From Paraescarpia echinospica (taxonomy: Eukaryota; Annelida; Polychaeta; Sabellida; Siboglinidae), in NCBI GenBank assembly GCA_020002185.1, contig CM034537.1, positions 69,804,048 through 69,868,047 of the forward strand: a DNA stretch of 64,000 nt, read 5' to 3'. A program made the position numbers and the translations under genes. Under the pieces are notes generated by a model. That model saw only the letters and a program-made list of their open reading frames with translations, ran no database searches and was not told where the DNA came from. Of the stretch, positions 57,048 through 64,000 are shown piece after piece (position 1 is the stretch's first letter; each line of letters begins with the position of its first letter).

Positions 57048-58218
57048 TATATTTGTTGTGTGTATATTGATGTATAGTTTGTTTTGTTTGGTTATTTATG
57101 TAAGCAATTCGACATTATCATCGGCAATTTCTGCGTGATGTGTACTAGTATTATAGTGATTGCCGCCAATATATCTACCACTGATTACTGACAGCAAATA
57201 GAAATTAAATGCAAATAAAACTGACTTGATCATTATTGGTAAATCAAAGCAGTGTAGTAAACTTGATGTGTTTTCCCTACGCGTATTTTGAAACAGCATA
57301 TCACGCTAGCAACCTCGGTGAGCAGGGGTGTCATGTAATAAACATTTATATTAACTACTTCGACTTGTAACGAAGTAGTTTTATCTAAGGTAACGCTACT
57401 TTTTACCTCGTTATTTTAATTTGCTTCCGCGATATATTTTCGTTACTTTTTTTCTGAACTACGTCGCCTTATGGCGTTCTGCCCGTCAACAACATTTCAT
57501 TAAACGTATTTAAGTTAAACAAATTAGAGCTACGGTAAACTATATTAACGCGGTGATAACTGCCAATTGTTTGTGTGAGTATTGTCAAATCTTTGGGAAC
57601 AGTAAATGTGGTGCGAGGCATTGGCATTGTTTGTTTAGCGCCTACATCAATCGAATCGTTTCCCTTAATTCTGCCAGTCGTGACTTCCGCGAATAAGCGC
57701 TTTCGGCGACTTGCAAAGTGCAATTGAAATTCACACATAGGCTACGCCTTGCATAATAACGGGATTTATATGCTTTAATGTAGCGTAGTAGGGAAGATCA
57801 GTATGCTAACATAGCGCCATTTACCATCTGTTGACAACTGGAATGCTGCTTATGGATTTTGAGATTGACCAATCCTCTTGTCTTGATGCGCCTCTGAGCT
57901 TCGTTTCCAAGGATTTCTTGGTCTTGTCACCGATAACATGCTATTTGTTGGCACAATAGGGGGGTATTGTTTAAGGGTTTTGGTGAGCTTCCAAATATTA
58001 ATAACGTTCCGACGCCTATCGTGTGGCACAATGTTCCGACTATGATTCGGGGCTAGTTTGTAGAAGACACAAGGCATAATATAGACAGTTTGTATTTTAT
58101 TAAGCACATGCAACAATTCCCCATGATACAATGCATACATAAAAAACAATGCATAAATGTAGTGACATAACAATTAACACAATACCTATATAAACCAAAG
58201 TGCAATCTAAAATATGAA
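57048..58218. other. Unassigned stretch with one perfect hairpin
   Basis: AACTACTTCG (57353-57362) and CGAAGTAGTT (57371-57380) form a perfect 10-bp stem with an 8-nt loop. An 89-codon - strand frame at 57469-57738 (MPRTTFTVPKDLTILTQT) and a 107-codon one at 57850-58173 are unrecognised. The rest shows nothing. Confidence 0.4.
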
Positions 58219-58284
58219 TGTGTGTGAGTGTGCATGGGTGAGGGTAGGTGCGTGTGTGCGTGCTTGCGTGCGTGCGTGTGTGCT
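58219..58284. repeat. TG/TGCG-rich microsatellite
   Basis: GTGTGTGAGTGTGCATGG followed by GTGCGTGTGTGCGTGC repeats. Confidence 0.85.
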
Positions 58285-58758
58285 GCCGGCTAGCTTGCTG
58301 GTGCTTTGTAGAATGCGTTCTCAGTGCATCACCGGCCCGTAGAGTCTGGCAAACGTCTTCAGCAACAGCATTGCTGTCTTATCTCCCAGTGTTGTAATCA
58401 TTATTAAATGTGCGTTATCATTGCCTAAAACATCATCATTTCCATTGGTATTGTCATATGGTGAACATAAAATATTTACAGCATAACCAAAGAACCAGAC
58501 AGCCAAGCGTCCGACCTCAATATTCATAATGTTCCGACATGTAAGTATTATTAAACGTCGTGATTATAATCGATCCTGACTTGGAAGAATATCAAGCACT
58601 GTTTCCAAAACGGCCACGTTGTCCTACGTCCGACGTCTGGACATTAAGCAGAAGAGCAGTGGCACTTGCTTCAGGTTTGGTGTGCAATTGCTGCATCTCC
58701 ATTGAGGCAAGTCAACGGAACCCTTCACCATCTACCTGTAGAAGGCTTTACTGACACC
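58285..58758. other. Flank of the LTR element, unassigned
   Basis: No feature recognised between the microsatellite and the candidate LTR end. Confidence 0.35.
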
Positions 58759-58962
58759 TGCAAATTAATACGAACAGTGTATTCTAATATACAACTGCGC
58801 CAGTATAGACAACTAGTATATCAACGAACAGCAAGGAACATTTATTAACGCATCAAAACAGTGCGCGTAAACATGCCGGAGAGCGAGACCAGTAACGTGA
58901 CTCGGTGAGCCGCAATTCCACAGATCTACATATATGGATATGACGATAGACTGGCGCGACCA
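58759..58962 (-). repeat. Candidate 3' LTR of the gypsy-like element
   Basis: Reading the - strand after the integrase stop, a purine-rich tract at 58963-58987 (AAGAGGACTTAAAGGAAAG) is followed by TGGTCG, a proper LTR start. An AATAAA at 58841-58846 (- strand) would be the R-region signal. The first plausible CA end is at 58759. The 5' LTR lies outside the window, so borders cannot be checked and the inner end is uncertain. Confidence 0.4.
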
Positions 58963-59077
58963 CTTTCCTTTAAGTCCTCTTCTATTCTAAGCAAATTATA
59001 GTAAGTCAACTGACTATTAATTTTGTGATAAACAATTAAACACAATGTAAAGATGCAACAATTAACACACAAACTGC

Positions 59078-60172
59078 TTATGAAGTGACATAGTCTTGTA
59101 AGTACTTGGGCTTGACACGTCTGCGGACAGGTCGTGGAGTGTCGGCCGGTGTGTCGATTTCAGCTACGACTTCGTCAGTTGGAGTTGGTAGGACGGGTAC
59201 CTCCAGCGGAGTAGCGATCGTCAGCGGAGTCTGAGGGGCCTCGTCGAACGAGACCACCGGGGCGTCTTCATCGGACTCGATATCACTGCCAGTGTCGTGA
59301 TGGGGCGGTGGGGCTACGGTAGTTGGTCTGGAATTGGGGACTAAGTAGCACTCCGAGAGTTTCACCTTGTATGATGATGCACGAAGCTGGTGGCCGCTGA
59401 ATTTTCGAATGAAACACCAGCGGTCTTCGACGGAGGTGACTAAATATCTGTCCCTCGCTGATGACTTGTTGCGATCGGATGTTATGTATACCAAGTCACC
59501 AACGTGGATTGTGTGTGTAGAAGCTTCTCTACCACGGGGGGCTTTCGCGAGTTCACTGTGAGGGTGGTTCCGTTCCCGCGACTGTTGTTGTTCCGTGATG
59601 AGAATGCGGTCAGCGATAGGTAGCTGCGCATTAGTGAACTGATCTCTCTGGAACCACATTTCTCGTGCCGAAAGGCCTCGGCTGCGGATTCGCGAGTTGA
59701 GCCGCGAGGTAGCGACTGCTAACAGTAGTGGGGACACAGTGCCGCCGCCTGGCTCTTGTCGGAGTATTTCGTCCTCCACTTCCGCCACTGCCTTCTCTGC
59801 CACCGGATTTTTGTTGGCGTTTTTGATTCGACCGATTTCGATACTGATGCCCAATCGTTGTAGTGTTGGGTCATCTACGAGAGCGATGAATCCGGGTGCG
59901 GGATCCACCCGAACGACAGCTGATGGTCCGTCAATGGGGCGAAGTTCTATGCAAAGACGGGCGAGACTGTCACGCAAGGCGTCGTGACGTTCGTTCTCTA
60001 TAACACACGTAGACGTGTAGCTAGTCACGGTTTCGCGTACGACGAAGATTAGTTGACGATTGCGTTTGATCACGTCGGCTGCAAACGAGATCCCAACGGC
60101 GTCGGGTGCGTCAGTTGAGGTCTGCTCAGTGAGCGTTGTAGGGACCTTTTCAGCGATGCACACACATGGCAC
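59078..60172 (-). CDS. Gypsy-like integrase core and C-terminal domain (out of frame with pol)
   Basis: Continues pol in another frame. The zinc-binding His-His-Cys-Cys half (IHLKLSHPS to DMCHVCASLK) is at the end of the 60070-63072 frame, and this frame takes over at KVPTTLTEQT. The core has GISFAADVI (Asp), VVRVDPAPGF (Asp) and PVAEKAVAEVEDE (Glu), the DDE triad that joins cDNA ends to target DNA. The C-terminal part holds VGDLVYITSDR and RASSYKVKLSECYLVP, then a Pro/Glu-rich tail. The true start is not the first ATG; the domain is fused to RT-RNase H in the intact family. The frame change lies within four A's near 60153, inside the domain, so it is a lesion rather than a programmed shift. 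No env ORF follows. Confidence 0.85.
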   Translation of the reverse strand: MPCVCIAEKVPTTLTEQTSTDAPDAVGISFAADVIKRNRQLIFVVRETVTSYTSTCVIENERHDALRDSLARLCIELRPIDGPSAVVRVDPAPGFIALVDDPTLQRLGISIEIGRIKNANKNPVAEKAVAEVEDEILRQEPGGGTVSPLLLAVATSRLNSRIRSRGLSAREMWFQRDQFTNAQLPIADRILITEQQQSRERNHPHSELAKAPRGREASTHTIHVGDLVYITSDRNKSSARDRYLVTSVEDRWCFIRKFSGHQLRASSYKVKLSECYLVPNSRPTTVAPPPHHDTGSDIESDEDAPVVSFDEAPQTPLTIATPLEVPVLPTPTDEVVAEIDTPADTPRPVRRRVKPKYLQDYVTS

Positions 60173-63072
60173 ATGTCGGTTACGCGCTCGATTGTGCTGT
60201 CCAAATCTAGCGCGAAGAAACTGCGACGCACTACGACTTTTAGTTGATTTTTGGATGGATGACTCAACTTCAGATGTATCGCAGTGAGTAGACCATCCAG
60301 TACCTGGCGAGGTACGACAATTAGTTCTCTGGATGGTGCGAATGGCACGTCTTGTCGGACCACAACAACGCCGTCGCGAGCCAGTGTTGAGGTAGTTAGG
60401 TATCGCTTAACGTCTTTGATGTTGGTTAGTTTCTTTGATGGGCGAGTGCCTTGTTTCAAGTGGGCACGGACGCGGCGCAAGTCTGGGCATTCTGCTTGTG
60501 TTGATAACCAGGCCGACCTACTCGTGAATGGAAGGCGAGCAGAGCCGGATACGATGTCTTCGACGCTGTTGCTACCGACGACGGACTCTTTGATACGTGA
60601 TATGAATGCGCATATCTGGCAACGCGGCTCCATGCATTCCGGCGCGTTTCGGCTGGCAAAGTCGGACGGCACATTCGCGGCTCCCGAGAGATGGCGCAGA
60701 GTGACTTGGTATCTCGAGACGATCGTCAAAAACGAAGTTACGCGTGGGCTGGAGGAGAATTCTCCGCGGCATAATTTGTCGATTGCCTGGACGCATGGCT
60801 TGCTGTCCGTGAGAAGGCACGGCTTAGACTTGGACTGGATTATGTACGGGCTGAAGTGCTTAACTGCGGCTGCAATGCCGAGCGCTTCGATCTCACATGG
60901 TAGCCAAGTCACCTGGTGCTTTTTGAGTTTAGCACTGAAGAATCCTGCAAGGAGGGTTTGACCGTTGCGTGATACGTACAGAGTGGCACCGATACCGCGC
61001 TGTGTGACGGATCCGTCGGTGACGATCCACAATTGGTCATCAGGTCTTGGCAAGGTGATTGACCTGTTAGTTGACAGGGCCTTCTGGGCTGTACAGAACG
61101 CCTCGTGGAGGTTTTCGGACCAGCTTATCGGCTCCTGAGACTTCTTCCCCGCGATGTGTGATTCGAGAGGAGCGAGCACCTTGGAACTCTGCGGGATGAC
61201 AAGTCCCAGTACTTTGAAAGCGCCAACGAAGGAACGCAGCCCGAGAACGGTCTGTGGTGGTACACATGACGACAGTGTTGTGATACGATGGGGGCTGGCG
61301 CGTATTGTGCCTTGAGACCAAACCCAACCCATAATGGTAGTAGATGTGGGGCAAACGCGTGTCTTCTTCGCCGACAGACGTAGATCGCATAGATCAAGGG
61401 CATCGAGAACGCGACCCCAGTTGTCTAGTAGTTCTTCGGGTGAGTTTCTTCCGCAGTACAAGTCATCGGCCAGTTTGGCCACAACTCCGTCTTGCAGAAG
61501 GTCGCCTAGTACTCTGCACATCAGTTCTTCAAGTGCGGTCTCAGAACCGGGCATCCCCATAGCGCATCTGGTGTAGACACGTACTCCACGGAATGGTGTT
61601 GCCACTCCACAGAATTTCATTGACTCCTTCGCTAGGGGGATCTGATAGAAAGCTCTGGTTAGATCAGACACCACTATGTATTTCCAGCACGCGATCTGGC
61701 GGAGGGTAGAGTCAACATCTGGCATGAGTGACGGTTGTGGTTTACTGTACCTCCCAACGTCTGAGAAGGCAGTAACTAGCCTCGATCCTCCATTCGGCTT
61801 GCGAACGAGGAACGATGGGTTCAGGTACTCGACGGATATTCCGGCATCTTCCGGTCGTTGGAACACGCCAACCGCCTCCAGCTCGTCGAACTTCTCCTGC
61901 AGTTCGGTCAGTTTTTCGCGCGCGTATTGAGGACATCTTCCTTTGCGCTGAGGAGGCAGGACCGGACCCATGTTGACGACTGCCGTGAAAGGCCCCGCAT
62001 GTCCATTATAGCCCACGATGCTCGGGTTGAAAACGGAGTCGTGTTGTTGATGTAGACTGCGGAACTGTCCTCGCATGCTCTCGGGTAGTTGTTTGTCGCA
62101 GTCCAACTCTATAGCTTCGGAGAAGAGGTCAGTGGTGTGGGCAATGTTACGAGTCTTCACAGCGGGTTCAGATTCGGTGTCACAGGTCGGTGACGCGACA
62201 GTGTGACGCACCTGATAAAAGTGTTCGTGGCGAAACAGCTTTAGTGGTCTGGGCAACGTGTTGACGAGTCGTATTTTGTTGCCGACGGCCTCAATGATTC
62301 CAGGCTTTGGCCAACCTTCGTTGTGTGGAGAGCTGCGTGGCTCGACTGCCAGAGTCTGGTCGTCTAGGGCTGTGGGCAACTGGAGCTCTACGAACTCACC
62401 CGGCCAAACCGTGGTAGATGGCGAGGGTGCGTGCAGCACGTATGCGTGAGCCCTGCGTACGGTGTGATATTGCTCGTTACCTGACGTTTGGAAACCGTAC
62501 TGTATGACAGTGGTTTCACCGATTGTGATCTCGTGTCTGGCAGGACGAACGGATACGTCATTGGTAGACATGAACGGCGTGCCCGCGAGTACGTCCACGT
62601 CGAGATCTGCAACAACTAGCGCATCGAGTTGGAGGTCAGTTCCGTCGCGCGACAAGGTCAGGTGTGTTTCTCCGATAACGTTCAGCGGAGTAACACCATC
62701 AGCCTGCCTCGCTAGCTGTGAGCTTTTGCCGATTTTAGCTCCGATGCTTTTAGCGACTGCCTCTCTGATCATGTTTGTCTCCGCACCGGTGTCTAGTGGA
62801 TGATGTCGGTAAAATGGCGACTGTTTTGTGTTCACACGACATGCCACGGTCGACACGTCGCCAGTGCAGTCTCCGTCTCCAGCTGACTGTTCATCATCCG
62901 AGCCGTCGTCGCAGTCCACTCCGATTATATTGCGCGCTTTGGATAGGTACAACCGGTCGTTCTCAGGTAGGAACCTGCACTCGCTCAGGTAGTGCTCGTA
63001 GCTGGCACGACCCGCTTGCTTGCACAGTGGACACTGTTTGGCTCGCCGAGTGGTTGGGTTGCTTGCACTACG
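60070..63072 (-). CDS. pol: Gypsy-like pro-pol: zinc knuckle, protease, reverse transcriptase, RNase H, integrase zinc domain
   Basis: About 1,000 codons open from the codon after the gag stop (63073-63075) and in the same frame as gag. It first encodes a knuckle CPLCKQAG to HYLSEC (C-x2-C-x9-H-x4-C), then the aspartic protease PLDTGAETNMI (Asp at 62791-62793) with LAGTPFMSTNDV. RT has VSDLTRAFYQIPLA (Asp at 61663) and KLADDLYCG (Asp-Asp at 61462-61467); RNase H has IVTDGSV, CEIEAL, LTDSKP and PSDFASR. It ends out of frame within the integrase. ADD instead of the usual VDD in the RT active site fits a divergent gypsy group seen in aquatic invertebrates. Apart from the frame change at the 3' end, no stops were seen. 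Confidence 0.88.
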   Translation of the reverse strand, partial: RSASNPTTRRAKQCPLCKQAGRASYEHYLSECRFLPENDRLYLSKARNIIGVDCDDGSDDEQSAGDGDCTGDVSTVACRVNTKQSPFYRHHPLDTGAETNMIREAVAKSIGAKIGKSSQLARQADGVTPLNVIGETHLTLSRDGTDLQLDALVVADLDVDVLAGTPFMSTNDVSVRPARHEITIGETTVIQYGFQTSGNEQYHTVRRAHAYVLHAPSPSTTVWPGEFVELQLPTALDDQTLAVEPRSSPHNEGWPKPGIIEAVGNKIRLVNTLPRPLKLFRHEHFYQVRHTVASPTCDTESEPAVKTRNIAHTTDLFSEAIELDCDKQLPESMRGQFRSLHQQHDSVFNPSIVGYNGHAGPFTAVVNMGPVLPPQRKGRCPQYAREKLTELQEKFDELEAVGVFQRPEDAGISVEYLNPSFLVRKPNGGSRLVTAFSDVGRYSKPQPSLMPDVDSTLRQIACWKYIVVSDLTRAFYQIPLAKESMKFCGVATPFRGVRVYTRCAMGMPGSETALEELMCRVLGDLLQDGVVAKLADDLYCGRNSPEELLDNWGRVLDALDLCDLRLSAKKTRVCPTSTTIMGWVWSQGTIRASPHRITTLSSCVPPQTVLGLRSFVGAFKVLGLVIPQSSKVLAPLESHIAGKKSQEPISWSENLHEAFCTAQKALSTNRSITLPRPDDQLWIVTDGSVTQRGIGATLYVSRNGQTLLAGFFSAKLKKHQVTWLPCEIEALGIAAAVKHFSPYIIQSKSKPCLLTDSKPCVQAIDKLCRGEFSSSPRVTSFLTIVSRYQVTLRHLSGAANVPSDFASRNAPECMEPRCQICAFISRIKESVVGSNSVEDIVSGSARLPFTSRSAWLSTQAECPDLRRVRAHLKQGTRPSKKLTNIKDVKRYLTTSTLARDGVVVVRQDVPFAPSRELIVVPRQVLDGLLTAIHLKLSHPSKNQLKVVVRRSFFALDLDSTIERVTDMCHVCASLKRSLQRSLSRPQLTHPTPLGSRLQPT

Positions 63073-63846
63073 TTAATATCGACGAGATTGAGAAGAGCCA
63101 GACCGTTGGTTGGTGGTTGATTGTCGCATGACTTTTATTTCGGAGATAGCGGTTAGCTCATCAAGGAGAGAAGTTAATGCTTGCGATATCTCGGGTTTCA
63201 GACTTGCGAGTGTTCGGCTGCGTAATTCTGTCCCGTATCGTTGTTTCACTAGACGGGGTAGCTCAGGGTGGATTAGTTTGAGCCATTGGAGGACGATCAT
63301 GTTCTCCAACGACGGGGATATGTCCTCGTTTGACGACGGTAACTCCAGGTGGTGAGATATGCCACCTCCCACGGCCAACAGGTTGTCCTCGACGAAAGCC
63401 ATCAATCTCTGAAAGAGATCTTCATGACTTTCGTCCGCCTCCAGCTTGATTTCGGCGAAGTCGAGGAAGTGTGCGCCCGAGGATTGGAAGCCGAAATGTA
63501 AGCGTATTGCTTGCCAGATTGATTTTATAGAAACAGAGTTCTTTACGATTGTATTCCTCGATATAACGGGACAGAAATTGGCGATTTGGCCAAGCATTAG
63601 GACAAGGTGCGTGACCTTTTGTGTGGCCGTACGCCGACTAGCCGCAGGGACGTTTTCGTCATCATCGGTTAGACCCCGCAACGGGGTGGAATTCGTCTTC
63701 TTTTTCCATTCGGATTGGTCAAGCAAAAATGTCGCGAAATTGGCGTCTAGCGATAGTGTGTATTGTATATTTTGTCGCCAGTTCTCAAACGACGTCAGAG
63801 TTTCATGCTTTGAGAGTGACCACTGCTTCGGTGCTCTCTGTGCCAT
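63073..63846 (-). CDS. gag: Gypsy-like Gag (capsid-type) protein
   Basis: 257 residues, ATG at 63846, ending SSQSRRY-TAA. It is predicted to be largely helical ([64 protein letters not shown]), consistent with the capsid of Ty3/gypsy elements that assembles the particle. The basic QSRRY end and the zinc knuckle that normally completes Gag are separated by the TAA, with the knuckle following in the same frame. Gag may thus be short here, with nucleocapsid made only by readthrough, or the TAA may be a mutation. About 130 nt of leader lie between the ATG and the candidate primer site. Confidence 0.7.
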   Translation of the reverse strand: MAQRAPKQWSLSKHETLTSFENWRQNIQYTLSLDANFATFLLDQSEWKKKTNSTPLRGLTDDDENVPAASRRTATQKVTHLVLMLGQIANFCPVISRNTIVKNSVSIKSIWQAIRLHFGFQSSGAHFLDFAEIKLEADESHEDLFQRLMAFVEDNLLAVGGGISHHLELPSSNEDISPSLENMIVLQWLKLIHPELPRLVKQRYGTELRSRTLASLKPEISQALTSLLDELTAISEIKVMRQSTTNQRSGSSQSRRY

Positions 63847-63981
63847 GACAGTGACTGACGCTCCGGTTTATAAAGGTTCAAAGCTTTGCCAGTGTAACTT
63901 ACGTACTCTGTCTCGTTGTGCCTTTTGTTTGGCTATAGTTACGAGTGTCACTTGTGAGGCGTTTCTTAGGGTACACTGCGA

Positions 63982-63999
63982 ACAGTACCGCTGCCACCA
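63982..63999 (-). other. Candidate tRNA primer binding site
   Basis: On the - strand TGGTGGCAGCGGTACTGT lies 136 nt upstream of the gag ATG. It begins with TGG, the complement of a tRNA CCA end, and is correctly placed for minus-strand priming directly after a 5' LTR that would begin beyond the window. The primer tRNA is not identified. Confidence 0.45.
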
Positions 64000-64000
64000 C

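Noticed and set aside
60130..60175. Programmed frameshift between RNase H and integrase
   Set aside because: The frame change falls inside the integrase zinc-binding domain and no standard slippery heptamer with spacer structure was seen; a one-base lesion is simpler.
59367..63355. + strand ORFs up to 225 residues across the gypsy-like element (e.g. 60284-60961)
   Set aside because: Shadows of pol and gag; the - strand has all catalytic motifs.

Overview
The window is animal (metazoan) nuclear DNA, most likely from an aquatic invertebrate; the phylum cannot be fixed from the sequence alone. The evidence is intron-split exons with GT/AG borders that match conserved animal proteins (RAD50, AP-3 delta, a DDX54-like helicase), CR1-type LINEs with an SGNH-esterase ORF1, a second LINE with a PHD finger and a 2A-like peptide, a tRNA-derived SINE, a Ty3/gypsy-like LTR element and very large satellites. 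There are no bacterial-type operons. Most of the window is repeats, and almost every coding feature is partial or broken.

Layout. (1) 1-11.85 kb: CR1-like LINE copies on the + strand. The first is split by a ~7-kb array of a ~122-bp unit full of CACGTG palindromes, followed by a TATA-box segment. The second is 5'-truncated and joined head-to-tail to the first, and a third 3' fragment follows. (2) 11.84-22.65 kb: a large inverted repeat with ~4.54-kb near-identical arms and a 1.7-kb spacer. Each arm carries RAD50 zinc-hook exon sequence, a LINE C-terminal fragment and several minisatellites. (3) 22.8-30.8 kb, - strand: two more RAD50 coiled-coil exons, then six exons of the AP-3 delta hinge, a terminal exon of an unidentified basic protein with an in-frame TGA, and one DDX54-like exon. 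Exon phases fit within each gene, but each gene is only an internal or terminal piece, so the strip is a same-strand mosaic of gene fragments with introns retained. (4) 30.8-44.6 kb: ~245 copies of a 56-bp satellite with multi-kilobase higher-order duplication, ending in a 1,000-N gap. (5) 45.7-49.8 kb: a nearly full-length CR1-like LINE on the - strand with few lesions. (6) 50.9-54.5 kb: a decayed LINE (2A-like, PHD, endonuclease, RT) on the + strand. (7) 54.5-58.7 kb: mostly unassigned DNA with a ~400-bp element bounded by perfect 21-bp terminal inverted repeats and a short GATCTCGGCC repeat cluster. (8) 58.76-64.0 kb: a gypsy-like LTR retrotransposon on the - strand (gag, protease, RT, RNase H, integrase), with a candidate primer binding site at the window edge.

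How it fits together. The LINE copies, satellites and inverted duplication look like the agents that broke up the host-gene pieces. At least four minisatellites lie close upstream of 3' splice sites, and the 56-bp satellite appears to have grown from the 3' splice-site region of the DDX54-like exon. Assignments rest on my reading of protein similarity and splice signals. No searches were run, and misassembly could explain some of the mosaicism.
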